A stretch of 64,000 bases of DNA from Intestinibaculum porci (GTDB lineage Bacteria > Bacillota_I > Bacilli_A > Erysipelotrichales > Coprobacillaceae), in assembly GCF_003925875.1 (NCBI RefSeq), contig NZ_AP019309.1:2852001-2916000 (forward strand), given 5' to 3'. Both the position numbers and the translations under genes were made by a program. The notes under the pieces are model-generated. The model saw only the letters and a list, made by a program, of their open reading frames with translations. It was not told the DNA's origin and ran no database searches. Shown here one piece after another: positions 1 through 17,612 of the stretch (positions within the stretch are counted from its first letter, which is position 1; the number at the start of each line of letters is the position of its first letter).

Positions 1-44
1 AATATGATTATCAGAAATGATGTTCACATTTCATGAGCGCAATT

Positions 45-100
45 AAAAAAGCGTGAGGTATAAATCTCACGCAAAACAAAAGCACCTCATCTGAGGTGCT
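45..100 (-). terminator. Double hairpin terminator of rRNA operon 1
   Basis: Downstream of 5S on the minus strand there is a perfect hairpin (81-100, arms AGCACCTCA/TGAGGTGCT), a T-rich linker, then a second hairpin (51-72, arms GCGTGAG/CTCACGC) followed by six T. Two stacked intrinsic terminators are common after rRNA operons. Confidence 0.85.
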
Positions 101-102
101 AT

Positions 103-213
103 CGACCGGCAGCGTTCTATTGTCGCCATTTCTGACTATCGTCGACGCTGTGATGCTTAACTTCCGTGTTCGGCATGGGTACGGGTGTCTCCATCACGCC
201 ATCGCTACCGGAT
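103..213 (-). rRNA. rrf: 5S ribosomal RNA, copy 1
   Basis: Read on the minus strand this has the typical 5S core, including the segment CCGAACACGGAAGTTAAGC of loop B/helix III, and complementary ends (CCGGTAGCGA near the 5' end, CTGCCGG near the 3' end). It follows 23S by about 40 bp in the operon order 16S-23S-5S. Ends are estimated from the pairing and may be off by a few bases. Confidence 0.95.
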
Positions 214-255
214 CTCAGGATCTCCCCTGAAAACCGCACACAATCTCTTCTCTGG

Positions 256-3147
<2,892 letters not shown>

Positions 3148-3400
3148 ATATGAATAAGCTTGAGTTTACTGACTGTTATTCTTGATCTAACTGTTTCTCT
3201 TGTTTATCTTAGCTTTTGCCCACTATACCAGATTCTAGACCTTTGATGTTTCTCTGATCTTATCCTTATATAGTGTTTGCAGGAAGTCTTACTAATCTTA
3301 ATTAATAAGTCTTCTCTTTGCTTTTGATTGTATGCGGTTTTCAAGGGTCTTCCTTCTCTGCTAAGCAGAGAAAACCGAAAAGAAACACTCATTTCTCCCT

Positions 3401-4927
<1,527 letters not shown>

Positions 4928-5075
4928 TTTATGAATGGAGCTTTGAATAAGCTCTTTAAATTACTTCTGACTATTTGTTTTCGGTGTTTTGTTCACCGCT
5001 CAAAAATGAGTTCTTTGACGTGTTTCTTTTCAGTTTTCAATGTTCTGCATGCGCTCCTTACCGGAGTGCTCACTA

Positions 5076-5104
5076 AATATACCATTTTCCTTCCTGCTTG
5101 TAAA
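5076..5104 (-). promoter_or_regulatory. rRNA operon 1 promoter
   Basis: On the minus strand a -35 TTTACA (5099-5104) is separated by exactly 17 bp from a -10 TATATT (5076-5081). AT-rich sequence with A/T tracts lies upstream (5105-5160), as in UP elements. The leader contains a small GC hairpin at 5050-5070. The same promoter is at 11132-11160 for operon 2. Confidence 0.8.
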
Positions 5105-5243
5105 GTGTTTTTTAAGATTTTTTGAATGTTTCGTTAAAAAATACGGTATACAATCATAATATCCTCTTTAATTGCCTATTTTTACAATTCAGGTCATTTT
5201 TATCCTCATAGGAGAACCACAAGCATCGGACATATATTTGCCA

Positions 5244-5387
5244 TTATCTATCATCTTCTTTATTATATAAATCTTGGTCATCTTGATCTAAAGAGGAATT
5301 CCTAATCATTTGTTCAATCTTTTCAAATAAATGTGTATCATTTCGTTCAATAATACCATCGATAAATTCTAAAAAAATGTCGTCCAT
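5244..5387 (-). CDS. Small acidic protein, 47 aa, unknown function
   Basis: A short ORF of 47 codons begins MDDIFLEFIDGIIE and ends NKEDDR. A strong ribosome binding site (AGGAGGT) stands 9 bases before the ATG, which is the main reason to believe it is translated. It is very acidic with one predicted amphipathic helix, no signal peptide and no membrane segment. It lies in the spacer between two rRNA operons, on the same strand, about 140 bp upstream of the operon 1 promoter. I do not recognise a family. Confidence 0.55.
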   Translation of the reverse strand: MDDIFLEFIDGIIERNDTHLFEKIEQMIRNSSLDQDDQDLYNKEDDR

Positions 5388-5451
5388 CTCATTATTACCT
5401 CCTACCTAAAGAGTAACAGAATATTAGAGATCCTGTTTTCAAAAGAGACTT

Positions 5452-5715
5452 TTGAAAGGGATGTTTATCCCTTTCATTTCAAAAACATTAATAATCCATC
5501 AGCTCCATGTAGGGATCACCATTGAAATCATTACCAGCATCTTGCCTAAACAAGTGAAGACTTCAATAAATAGTCAACTTTCGCTCATTTCTAACCTCTT
5601 TGCATTTTCTGATATCATCCTATTAAAAGCTAAACTTCATACTTTATGTGAAGGTATTAAAAACGCAGGTGTCAACTTGATCCAAGGATTCTACTTCTGT
5701 AAGCCTGCCCATTAA
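5452..5715 (+). pseudogene. Possible decayed EAL-domain fragment
   Basis: An 87-codon ORF whose last third resembles the end of an EAL (cyclic-di-GMP phosphodiesterase) domain: LCEGIKNAG followed by NLIQGFYFCKPAH, compared with the family pattern EGVET...QGYYFSKP. The N-terminal two thirds of an EAL domain, including the EAL motif itself and the metal ligands, are missing, and there is no ribosome binding site. The opposite orientation to the rRNA genes and the compressed spacing suggest a deletion remnant. Chance resemblance is possible. Confidence 0.35.
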
Positions 5716-5748
5716 TTGATTTCTAATATATCAATGATCTTTTATCTC

Positions 5749-5980
5749 TTATTCCCATAAATGGAGACTTTCTTCTTTCTGCAAAGATCTTTTCCACCAT
5801 CATTGGGCGGATCTTCTGATTCCTTGAAGCTTATACACATTTAGGTGAATAGTTTTTCTTCTTAAATGAGTTACTCACTTTTGTTGGGGAGATTCATTCA
5901 GATGCTTATGCTTATTCACATAAATGGTGACTTTCTTCTTTGCTCAAAGCGCTTTTCCACCATCATTGTGCATTTCTCCT
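5749..5980. repeat. Imperfect direct repeat, two ~62-bp copies
   Basis: Copies at about 5749-5812 and 5912-5975 share CATAAATGG-GACTTTCTTCTTT and TTTTCCACCATCATTG with few changes. On the minus strand both keep the short frame MMVEK(I/R)F..RRKSPFM, so they may be remnants of a duplicated coding segment. Confidence 0.65.
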
Positions 5981-6100
5981 CCTTTTTTTATGTTTTTCCA
6001 CAGTGACGGTGGATATGCCTTCTTTTTTGTTTCGTTAGTCACTGCTTTGGTGGATAAATATGATTATCAGAAATGATGTTCACATTTCATGAGCGCAATT

Positions 6101-6156
6101 AAAAAAGCGTGAGGTATAAATCTCACGCAAAACAAAAGCACCTCATCTGAGGTGCT
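6101..6156 (-). terminator. Double hairpin terminator of rRNA operon 2
   Basis: Identical to the terminator of operon 1: hairpin 6137-6156 followed by hairpin 6107-6128 and a T tract on the minus strand. Confidence 0.85.
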
Positions 6157-6158
6157 AT

Positions 6159-6269
6159 CGACCGGCAGCGTTCTATTGTCGCCATTTCTGACTATCGTCG
6201 ACGCTGTGATGCTTAACTTCCGTGTTCGGCATGGGTACGGGTGTCTCCATCACGCCATCGCTACCGGAT
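6159..6269 (-). rRNA. rrf: 5S ribosomal RNA, copy 2
   Basis: Identical in sequence to the first 5S gene, offset 6056 bases. Same conserved loop and paired ends. Confidence 0.95.
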
Positions 6270-6311
6270 CTCAGGATCTCCCCTGAAAACCGCACACAAT
6301 CTCTTCTCTGG

Positions 6312-9203
<2,892 letters not shown>

Positions 9204-9456
9204 ATATGAATAAGCTTGAGTTTACTGACTGTTATTCTTGATCTAACTGTTTCTCTTGTTTATCTTAGCTTTTGCCCACTATACCAGATTCTAGACCTTT
9301 GATGTTTCTCTGATCTTATCCTTATATAGTGTTTGCAGGAAGTCTTACTAATTTGAATTAATAAGTCTTCTCTTTGCTTTTGATTGTATGCGGTTTTCAA
9401 GGGTCTTCCTTCTCTGCAAAGCAGAGAAAACCGAAAAGAAACACGCATTTCTCCCT

Positions 9457-10983
<1,527 letters not shown>

Positions 10984-11131
10984 TTTATGAATGGAGCTTT
11001 GAATAAGCTCTTTAAATTACTTCTGACTATTTGTTTTCGGTGTTTTGTTCACCGCTCAAAAATGAGTTCTTTGACGTGTTTCTTTTCAGTTTTCAATGTT
11101 CTGCATGCGCTCCTTACCGGAGTGCTCACTA

Positions 11132-11160
11132 AATATACCATTTTCCTTCCTGCTTGTAAA
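11132..11160 (-). promoter_or_regulatory. rRNA operon 2 promoter
   Basis: -35 TTTACA (11155-11160), 17-bp spacer, -10 TATATT (11132-11137) on the minus strand, identical to operon 1. Sequence upstream of 11171 is unrelated to that of copy 1 but is again A/T rich. Between 11172 and 11289 I see no gene. Confidence 0.8.
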
Positions 11161-11289
11161 GTGTTTTTTAGAAAAACTTTTAAATCCGTATTTTTCTTGA
11201 CGTATTCCTCATTTTTTGTCTCACTTGGCTTCGCTAGTGATTTTTAGGCTATTTTAATCCTCTTTCATTTACGCATGTTAAATACAAAA

Positions 11290-11311
11290 GAAAAGGCAAG
11301 CATAGCTTACC
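11290..11311 (-). terminator. Terminator of mscL
   Basis: Hairpin GGTAAGC/GCTTGCC (11295-11311) followed by TTTTCTTTT on the minus strand, just after the mscL stop. Confidence 0.75.
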
Positions 11312-11318
11312 TGATCTT

Positions 11319-11732
11319 TTACTTCTGATTTTTGAGAAGATCGCGAATTTCGGTTAACAGTTCGACTTCTGGCGATGCCTTTTCTTCTTCCACTGCTTCT
11401 TTCTTCTCTTCTAATTTGATGGCATTCTTCGCCCCGTTGATCGCCTTAACCATCGCAAAGATACAGAGTGCCAACAAAACGAAGTTAATAAATGAAGCGA
11501 CGAAAGCTCCCCATTTGATTGAGACGGTACCAACAGCTCCAACCGGGATCTTAGTGACTGCTTCATCAAGCGATGCTGGAATTTTAATGATTCCAGAGAT
11601 AATCCCCATTAACATATTGACTAATGCGGTGACAACATCTTTGAGAGCACCCCCTAAGATGACCCCGACAGCCATGTCAATGACATTGCCAGTAAAGGCG
11701 AATTCTTTAAATTCTTTCCACAAGTTTTTCAT
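11319..11732 (-). CDS. mscL: Large-conductance mechanosensitive channel MscL
   Basis: 137 aa, the usual MscL length. MscL is a homopentameric membrane channel that opens when membrane tension rises and releases solutes during hypo-osmotic shock. The N-terminal amphipathic helix and first membrane segment carry the signature GNVIDMAVGVILGGA (about residues 15-29); a second segment (SFINFVLLALCIFAMV) follows a periplasmic-type loop; the C-terminus is a charged helix ending EIRDLLKNQK, typical of the family. Start chosen by the AAGGAGAAATAG site upstream. It lies 31 bp downstream of the ZIP transporter gene and may be co-transcribed with it. Confidence 0.96.
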   Translation of the reverse strand: MKNLWKEFKEFAFTGNVIDMAVGVILGGALKDVVTALVNMLMGIISGIIKIPASLDEAVTKIPVGAVGTVSIKWGAFVASFINFVLLALCIFAMVKAINGAKNAIKLEEKKEAVEEEKASPEVELLTEIRDLLKNQK

Positions 11733-11763
11733 ATCTATTTCTCCTTCGCATATATTTGAATGA

Positions 11764-12546
11764 TTATCCTAGCGCAACGTCTAAGATCATCATTAATGCA
11801 AATCCCACGGCAAAACCTATTGTGGCGATGTTAGAGTGTTCGCCGACACTCGCTTCAGGAATTAGTTCTTCGACAACGACATAAACCATAGCCCCAGCCG
11901 CAAATGATAAGAAATAAGGAATCCATGGCAACATGATATGCGCTAATAAAATAACTAACGCACCACCGATTGGTTCGACGATTCCCGACAGTGTGCCCAT
12001 CACAAAGGCTTTGTTTTTAGATACGCCTTCCGCTCTTAACGGCATTGAAATTATGGCGCCTTCCGGGAAGTTCTGGATCGCGATTCCTAACGCTAAAGCG
12101 AAAGCTGCTGAAACACTCATGACTGAATGGGCAGCCGCCGTCGCTGCGAAAACGACACCAACAGCCATCCCTTCTGGGAAATTGTGAATAGTAACTGCAA
12201 GAATCATCATTGTTGTTTTCTTCAAATGAGAAGGACGTCCTTCAGGCGTCGTAGCCTCTAAATGTAAATGCGGCACCAACTGATCAACCACCAGCAACAT
12301 CAGGATCCCTAAAGAGAAACCGATGACTGATGGGACAAAGGCTAATTTCCCCCAGTCTTTGCTTAATTCCATCGCCGGAATCAAGAGTGACCAGACAGAC
12401 GCTGCCATCATGACCCCGCCGGCAAAACCTAACAGTATTTTTTCTAATAATTTATTGAGCTGGTCTTTCATAAAATAGACCATTGCTGAGCCTAACGTCG
12501 TTCCGATAAAAGGAATGACTAAGCCAATAATTGCACTTTTATCCAT
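11764..12546 (-). CDS. ZIP family metal transporter (ZupT/GufA-like)
   Basis: 260 aa integral membrane protein with about eight predicted helices. ZIP proteins move divalent cations, mainly zinc, into the cytosol. Two helices carry the metal-site motifs HNFPEG (residues 121-126) and QNFPEG (158-163), which correspond to the H/E ligands of helices 4 and 5. A histidine-containing loop (PHLHLE) lies between helices 3 and 4. The second motif has Q where many ZIPs have H, as in the GufA-like branch. It precedes mscL on the same strand. Substrate cannot be told from sequence. Confidence 0.92.
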   Translation of the reverse strand: MDKSAIIGLVIPFIGTTLGSAMVYFMKDQLNKLLEKILLGFAGGVMMAASVWSLLIPAMELSKDWGKLAFVPSVIGFSLGILMLLVVDQLVPHLHLEATTPEGRPSHLKKTTMMILAVTIHNFPEGMAVGVVFAATAAAHSVMSVSAAFALALGIAIQNFPEGAIISMPLRAEGVSKNKAFVMGTLSGIVEPIGGALVILLAHIMLPWIPYFLSFAAGAMVYVVVEELIPEASVGEHSNIATIGFAVGFALMMILDVALG

Positions 12547-12608
12547 AAATGCACCTTCCTTTGAACTTCATTCTATCCTAATGTATTCAATCATGCCATC
12601 GATATGCA

Positions 12609-14228
12609 TTATGCATTTGCTTTCTTAGTAAAGCCGCGTTTCATCGCAATGACAAAGGTTGTCGCATAACCATCTAAATGCCCTAAAGAGATCGTCCCGC
12701 CATGCAATTCCACAATCCGTTTCACAATGCTCATGCCAAGACCTGTCCCTTTGCCTGAGGTGCGCGCTTCATTAGTAGTCACAAAGGCTTCAAAAATGCG
12801 GTCACCGATTTCATCAGAGATGCCGACGCCATCGTCAGCCACATAGATCGTCATCTTATCATTGTGTTCCGTAACTTTCACCAAAATATGTGTTCCTACG
12901 GCATTATATTTCAGCGTGTTATTGATCAGGTTATCAAAGACTCTTGGGAAGAGATTGAGATCAATGCTTGCAAGTTCAATATCATCAGGAATTTCCGTAT
13001 CAAGGAAGAACCCTTTGAGACGAATTTCTTCTTCTCGAGATGATAAGTAAGCCGCTAGCCATTCATGGAAATCCACTTCAACACAATTGAGTTTATATTC
13101 TGGATGTTCCATACGCGCATAGGCAAATAAGGAATCCATTAATTCAGAAGCCGCAATGGCTTTCTGATTAATCGTCTGCAGATAAGATTCTACACGATCT
13201 TCGGGAACCTTATGATCCGCTAGAGCTTTTGCATACCCTTGTACAACCGTTAACGGCGTCTTTAAATCATGTGAGACATCGACAATCATCCGCTGACGGT
13301 CACGATTTGCTTTATCTTTTTCCGCTTCCGATTTAGCGAGAGCTTCCATCAGATTTTCAAAGTTCTGCACGACATCTTCAAATTCTGCCGGCATGGATTT
13401 TTTATCCACAAAAGCTGGCTGTCCTTTCGCATAGGAAAGCATCGCTTCATTTAACGGCTGCAGGGAACGTTTGATTGAACGATCAAAGATCGCCGTCTGT
13501 AATAAGATTAATAAGATGACTAAGCCAATCGGAATCGGAATGTATTTAACGATATCTCTTTCCGCTTCATCATAGGCGACTTTAGTAAACGTTGGATAAA
13601 CGTAAATAAAGGTCCGGGCTTTGCCTTTATGATTGTTATAACTATATTTCGTGACCGAAAATTCATTTTGATTGGCATCGATCAGCTTCCCGCTAAGCAG
13701 GTTTAATTCGCTTTTGGTAAGCTGATTGACCGTAAAGAGCGTTCCAGACACTCTCTTTAAATGGGCATCAACGATCAGGTGACCCGTTGAATAGATCGTT
13801 TCATCTTTTCCGGTTTCACAGCGCTGAATATAATAGCCATTTTTATAAGGACCGGATTTATATTTAGTAATACTATAATTCGCGGTAGAATTATAGTTTT
13901 CAATCATATAGGTATCGCTGCCCTTGATCTGATTTTTTAATTCTTTCTCACTGGCATATAAAACCTTATTTTTCTCATCAAAGACAATAAATGAACAGTC
14001 TTTAAAGTTACCGATCGGAATATCCGCGTAATGATCCGTTTTCATTTCTGTTTTATATTTCAGAATATCTTCCATGGTCGAAAAGGAATTATTAAGCAGA
14101 TAGGTATAAATAAAGATAAACCCTAAATACAAAGCTAATAACAAAACGGAAAAGATTGTAAAATGCACCACGCAAATCCGTAAAAAGCTATGTTCTTTAA
14201 AGGCATCTTTTGATAATGGGAATTTCAA
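12609..14228 (-). CDS. Membrane sensor histidine kinase, orphan
   Basis: 539 aa. One membrane helix at about residues 22-45, an extracellular sensor region of about 180 residues, a second helix at about 229-248, a linker like a HAMP domain, then the phosphoacceptor motif DVSHDLKTPL with His320 and an ATPase domain with N-box (FDNLINNTLKYNA), DDGVGI and GKGTGLGMSIV. It therefore autophosphorylates in response to an external cue and passes phosphate to a response regulator. No response regulator gene is adjacent: the upstream neighbour is a phosphatase gene and the downstream one a metal transporter. The partner must be elsewhere or outside the window. Confidence 0.93.
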   Translation of the reverse strand: MKFPLSKDAFKEHSFLRICVVHFTIFSVLLLALYLGFIFIYTYLLNNSFSTMEDILKYKTEMKTDHYADIPIGNFKDCSFIVFDEKNKVLYASEKELKNQIKGSDTYMIENYNSTANYSITKYKSGPYKNGYYIQRCETGKDETIYSTGHLIVDAHLKRVSGTLFTVNQLTKSELNLLSGKLIDANQNEFSVTKYSYNNHKGKARTFIYVYPTFTKVAYDEAERDIVKYIPIPIGLVILLILLQTAIFDRSIKRSLQPLNEAMLSYAKGQPAFVDKKSMPAEFEDVVQNFENLMEALAKSEAEKDKANRDRQRMIVDVSHDLKTPLTVVQGYAKALADHKVPEDRVESYLQTINQKAIAASELMDSLFAYARMEHPEYKLNCVEVDFHEWLAAYLSSREEEIRLKGFFLDTEIPDDIELASIDLNLFPRVFDNLINNTLKYNAVGTHILVKVTEHNDKMTIYVADDGVGISDEIGDRIFEAFVTTNEARTSGKGTGLGMSIVKRIVELHGGTISLGHLDGYATTFVIAMKRGFTKKANA

Positions 14229-14280
14229 TGTTCTCAGCTCCTTAAGGACATTATATAATAATTTCTTTTATTTGAATATG

Positions 14281-14306
14281 AAAAAAGCTACTGTGTAGGT
14301 AGCTTT
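14281..14306 (-). terminator. Terminator after the Cof-type phosphatase gene
   Basis: Perfect 8-bp stem AAAGCTAC/GTAGCTTT (14284-14306) followed by T residues on the minus strand, overlapping the stop codon. It separates this operon from the kinase gene. Confidence 0.75.
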
Positions 14307-15153
14307 AATCAAATAAATGTAAATATTCAAAAGCCTTGTATAAGCCATCATGATTGACATCATCAGTTATATAATCAGCCGCCGCTTTAATCTCTAGACC
14401 GCCATTGCCCATCGCCACATTATACTGACAGCAGGCAAACATTGATAAATCAATTTTCGCATCCCCAAATGCAATCGTCTCTGAAGCATCCTCATGTAAA
14501 TAATCTAATAAAACATGAATGGCATGCTCTTTTGTAATGCCTTTAGGCCCTAAGTCACCAAAGAGCGCCTGTTCATCACGACCGCCCCAGGTATTCGCAA
14601 CCAAGTTGGGAAATTCTTTGATGGAATCTAAATGATCCTGATAGCTGCGTAAGACAAAGGATACTTTATTGACATCTTCCCGATACAGATCTTCACCATG
14701 TAATAGCGTATAATCATTGACGGCATCCTGTTTGAATGCTTCAGGATGATCAATCGTCTTGCCTTTGCCAATGACATATTTATACATTGCTTCAGGGCCT
14801 TGCTTGACATAGTAATCATTAATATACAGCCCGCTGTTAGCTTCTAAGTAGAAGCCAATCTGACGCGCATTACACCAATCGACGATATGTTTGACTTCCG
14901 CTTTGCTTAATGCCTGATGCATGACCACTTTGCCATGATCTTCGACATAGCCGCCATTAGCGCCAATCATCCCATCAAGTTCCATACTGCGAAAATCGCG
15001 CATCGCAATTTCAGCTTTTGAGCAGCCCGTGCAAATATAGACGCGATGCCCGTGTGCGCGGGCTTTATTAACCGCTTCTTCCGCTGAAAGCGGCAATTTC
15101 GCTTGATAGTCGATGAGGGTACCATCGACATCTAAAAAAATAATTTTACTCAT
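14305..15153 (-). CDS. Cof-type HAD family phosphatase
   Basis: 282 aa. The N-terminus has HAD motif I (FLDVDGTLID, nucleophile Asp at about residue 8), a type IIB cap in the middle, and motif IV near the C-terminus (IAFGDAKIDLSMF) with GNGG after it. Family members dephosphorylate sugar phosphates, FMN or similar small molecules; the substrate here is unknown. The gene starts one base after the stop of the alarmone synthetase gene, so the two are very likely co-translated. Motif IV has GDAKID where most Cof proteins have GDNxND, a mild variation. Confidence 0.9.
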   Translation of the reverse strand: MSKIIFLDVDGTLIDYQAKLPLSAEEAVNKARAHGHRVYICTGCSKAEIAMRDFRSMELDGMIGANGGYVEDHGKVVMHQALSKAEVKHIVDWCNARQIGFYLEANSGLYINDYYVKQGPEAMYKYVIGKGKTIDHPEAFKQDAVNDYTLLHGEDLYREDVNKVSFVLRSYQDHLDSIKEFPNLVANTWGGRDEQALFGDLGPKGITKEHAIHVLLDYLHEDASETIAFGDAKIDLSMFACCQYNVAMGNGGLEIKAAADYITDDVNHDGLYKAFEYLHLFD

Positions 15154-15154
15154 T

Positions 15155-15820
15155 TTAACATTCCTTTTCTCGATTCATCTCATCACGGACATACTGCATC
15201 CGACGATCGAGATCCTTAGTCATATCAGCACAGGTTTTCATTTCGTCCGAAAGCATTACTAACTGCTTTGGTGACAAATTCTTTTTGTATCGTAATTTAT
15301 GTTCTAAAGAAGCCCAGAAATCCATTGCAATCGTTCTTAACTGCACTTCCACTTTCATCATTTTCTTACCGGTTGATAAAAAGATGGGTACTTCCACAAT
15401 CAAATGAAGAGAACGATAACCCGATGGTTTAGGATTTTTAATGTAGTCCTTCCGTTCAATGAGGGTGATATCATCCTGTGCTAACAGATAATCTGCCAGC
15501 ATATAAATATCTTTTTCAAAGCTGCAGATCACACGAATTCCTGCAATATCAAAAATTTCATTTTGAATAGAATCCAAATCAAAACTGATACCTTTGCGTT
15601 TCAGTTTCCGTAAAATACTGTCATAGCTTTTGATACGGGATTTGATTGATTCAATCGGATTATCATCGTACTGCAGTGAAAATTGTTCATCAAGGACCCG
15701 AAACTTCGTTTCCACTTCCATAATCGCACAGCGATAATAAGTGAATAATTCCTGAACCGGATCCATTTGTGATTTGATCGCACTGAGAAATCTTTCTAAT
15801 GCGATATCCTTTACGTCCAT
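15155..15820 (-). CDS. Small alarmone synthetase (RelQ/YjbM-like GTP pyrophosphokinase)
   Basis: 221 aa with a single RelA/SpoT synthetase domain and no hydrolase, TGS or ACT domain, hence a small alarmone synthetase making (p)ppGpp from ATP and GTP/GDP. Visible motifs are DIAGIRVICS (91-100), KNPKPSGYRSLH (128-139, substrate binding with Tyr135) and EVQLRT (158-163, with the catalytic Glu). In Bacillota these enzymes answer cell-wall and other stresses. It sits 17 bp after a histidine phosphatase gene and directly before a HAD phosphatase, in a cluster that ends up near murE. Whether it is a RelP or RelQ type cannot be fixed without alignment. Confidence 0.92.
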   Translation of the reverse strand: MDVKDIALERFLSAIKSQMDPVQELFTYYRCAIMEVETKFRVLDEQFSLQYDDNPIESIKSRIKSYDSILRKLKRKGISFDLDSIQNEIFDIAGIRVICSFEKDIYMLADYLLAQDDITLIERKDYIKNPKPSGYRSLHLIVEVPIFLSTGKKMMKVEVQLRTIAMDFWASLEHKLRYKKNLSPKQLVMLSDEMKTCADMTKDLDRRMQYVRDEMNREKEC

Positions 15821-15837
15821 GGCTGCGAAGCCTCCTT

Positions 15838-16416
15838 TTAAATTTCAAAATCTGGTTCATAATAATCAAGCAAACAGAAATGACCATCTTCAAAAGACAG
15901 TTTAAAAACAGTGCAATTTTTTATACCTTTCTTTAATTGCTTTTTATTGTAATCACCAAAAGCGCGAATAAAGTTAGCGACAGCTGCGCCATGTGAAACG
16001 GCTAAAACGCTCTGATGATCATCCTGCTCCATTACCTGCGTTAAAGTTTCAACGACCCGTTTTTGTAATTCATTCTGACTTTCTCCGCCATAAGGTACAA
16101 AGAAATCACCGTAAGGCAAAGGCGGATTTAAAAATTCATCCATGCCTTCAAAACGCCCAAAGTTCCATTCTTTTAACCCTTTTAAACGGATATAAGGATA
16201 CTGATGGTGCGTCACAATTTCGAGTGTATCACAAGCTCTTTCACTCGTTGAGCTATAACAGTGATCGAACGTGATATGGTTATCATCAAAATACTGGCTC
16301 GCCGCCTCAGCTTGCGCGATGCCTAGTGGTGTTAATGGGGAATCGCACCAGCCCTGCACTTTATGTTCGACATTAAACAAAGTCTGTCCATGTCGCATTA
16401 AATATAATATTTTCAT
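15838..16416 (-). CDS. Histidine phosphatase family protein
   Basis: 192 aa from the preferred ATG at 16416, which has a strong AGGAGGG site; an upstream ATG (16437) has none. The phosphohistidine motif LMRHGQT is at residues 5-11, and the second catalytic His is in VSHGAAV. These enzymes (phosphoglycerate-mutase superfamily) act as phosphatases or mutases on small phosphorylated compounds. Neighbours are the small alarmone synthetase and AlaX genes. Substrate unknown. Confidence 0.9.
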   Translation of the reverse strand: MKILYLMRHGQTLFNVEHKVQGWCDSPLTPLGIAQAEAASQYFDDNHITFDHCYSSTSERACDTLEIVTHHQYPYIRLKGLKEWNFGRFEGMDEFLNPPLPYGDFFVPYGGESQNELQKRVVETLTQVMEQDDHQSVLAVSHGAAVANFIRAFGDYNKKQLKKGIKNCTVFKLSFEDGHFCLLDYYEPDFEI

Positions 16417-16472
16417 AGAGCCCTCCTGTAAGTACAATCATCATAACATATTCACAAGATATCTATCTATTT

Positions 16473-17612
16473 TTACCCAAGCTGAAAGAAAGATGCGATT
16501 GTCTGACGATCCGCTTTAATAAAACCAGTAATCATTTGTGGTGAGCCGCCGCCTTTAGCGCCCTGGGTTTTTATTTGTTTAAGAAAGTCCTGCATATTCT
16601 CATGATGAGAACCGACAATATAACGGTAACCTTGCTGATCATTACCGACAAAGAAGCCGGCTTTGCCAACGCATTGATCCATCATCTTATTGACAATTGC
16701 ACGCTGAATAATGGTTTCCACACCTTCTTCAAATAACAAAAGATCATGCTTAGAAGAGAGCTGTGCCACTTTTTCTTCTAACGACTGCTGCTGGAAAGCT
16801 TTGAGCTGTGATTCTAATAAACGATTTTTTTCTTCTAACTGTTTCACATAATTGACAATAGAATCCTGATTAGCTGATAACAAGGCATACATTTCATCAA
16901 GATGCGCTGCATCCTTTTGAATATACGTTAAGGCTCTTTTCCCGCAGTGCATAAAAAGACGAGTGCCGCCTTTGTAATTCATCGCCGAAATGATTTTAAA
17001 GAGGCCAATTTCTCCCGTATGTGCCACATGTGGTGCACAGCAGGCACAGACATCATAACCTTCAATCGTCACAATCCGCACTGGTTCATGAATTTCAATC
17101 TTACTGCGGTAATCTAACGCTGTGAGTTCTTCTTCTGGCACGTAGCGACAGGTAATGGGTACATTGGCATAAATCGCTTCATTGACTTGCGTCTCTAACA
17201 TTGCGATTTGCGGCTTAGTAAGAGGACCATTTAAATCAACAGTCATTTCCTTTTCGCCTAAGTGAAAGCCAACGTTGTCATAACCAAAATAATGATGGGC
17301 TAAACCGGAGAAGATATGTTCTCCGGAATGATTCTGCATCTGATCAAAGCGATGCGACCAATCGATTTCGCCGGTGACCTGATCACCTGCATGAAAAGTA
17401 TTTGTATCAAGATAATGCGTAATGATACCGTCTTTGATTTGCACATCTTTAACGGCAATCCCATCAATCGTACCGCGATCTGACAGCTGGCCCCCTTCTT
17501 CAGGGAAAAACATCGTCTGATCTAAGATCAGTTTTCCCTTCGCACATTCCACTACTGTGGCCGTGAAATGCGTGGCATAAGGATCCTGATCATATAATTT
17601 TACTGTTTTCAT
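16473..17612 (-). CDS. Alanyl-tRNA editing protein AlaX (long form, DHHA1 domain)
   Basis: 379 aa. It resembles the editing half of alanyl-tRNA synthetase and should hydrolyse mischarged Ser-tRNA(Ala) or Gly-tRNA(Ala) in trans. The zinc ligands are visible: HSGEH (95-99) and CCAPH (191-195). A coiled region (about 230-290) leads to a C-terminal DHHA1 domain with GAKGGGSPQMITG. No aminoacylation domain is present, so it is not AlaRS itself. Its ATG overlaps the murE stop (ATGA), indicating translational coupling. Confidence 0.92.
   Translation of the reverse strand: MKTVKLYDQDPYATHFTATVVECAKGKLILDQTMFFPEEGGQLSDRGTIDGIAVKDVQIKDGIITHYLDTNTFHAGDQVTGEIDWSHRFDQMQNHSGEHIFSGLAHHYFGYDNVGFHLGEKEMTVDLNGPLTKPQIAMLETQVNEAIYANVPITCRYVPEEELTALDYRSKIEIHEPVRIVTIEGYDVCACCAPHVAHTGEIGLFKIISAMNYKGGTRLFMHCGKRALTYIQKDAAHLDEMYALLSANQDSIVNYVKQLEEKNRLLESQLKAFQQQSLEEKVAQLSSKHDLLLFEEGVETIIQRAIVNKMMDQCVGKAGFFVGNDQQGYRYIVGSHHENMQDFLKQIKTQGAKGGGSPQMITGFIKADRQTIASFFQLG

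Larger units (their letters stand above)
5116..6056. other. Inter-operon spacer (941 bp)
   Basis: This spacer separates the two rRNA operons and is not duplicated. It contains a 47-codon minus-strand ORF, a plus-strand EAL-like fragment and a 60-bp imperfect direct repeat, all listed separately. I see no tRNA gene. Confidence 0.8.

Noticed and set aside
3148-3400. Possible tRNA-Ile or tRNA-Ala in the 16S-23S spacers
   Set aside because: No cloverleaf, no GTTCGAATC-type T-arm and no CCA end in either spacer.
11172-11290. A gene fused to the plus-strand ORF that runs through 10981-11247
   Set aside because: The ORF begins in the rRNA leader and has no ribosome binding site; it differs between the two operon copies.
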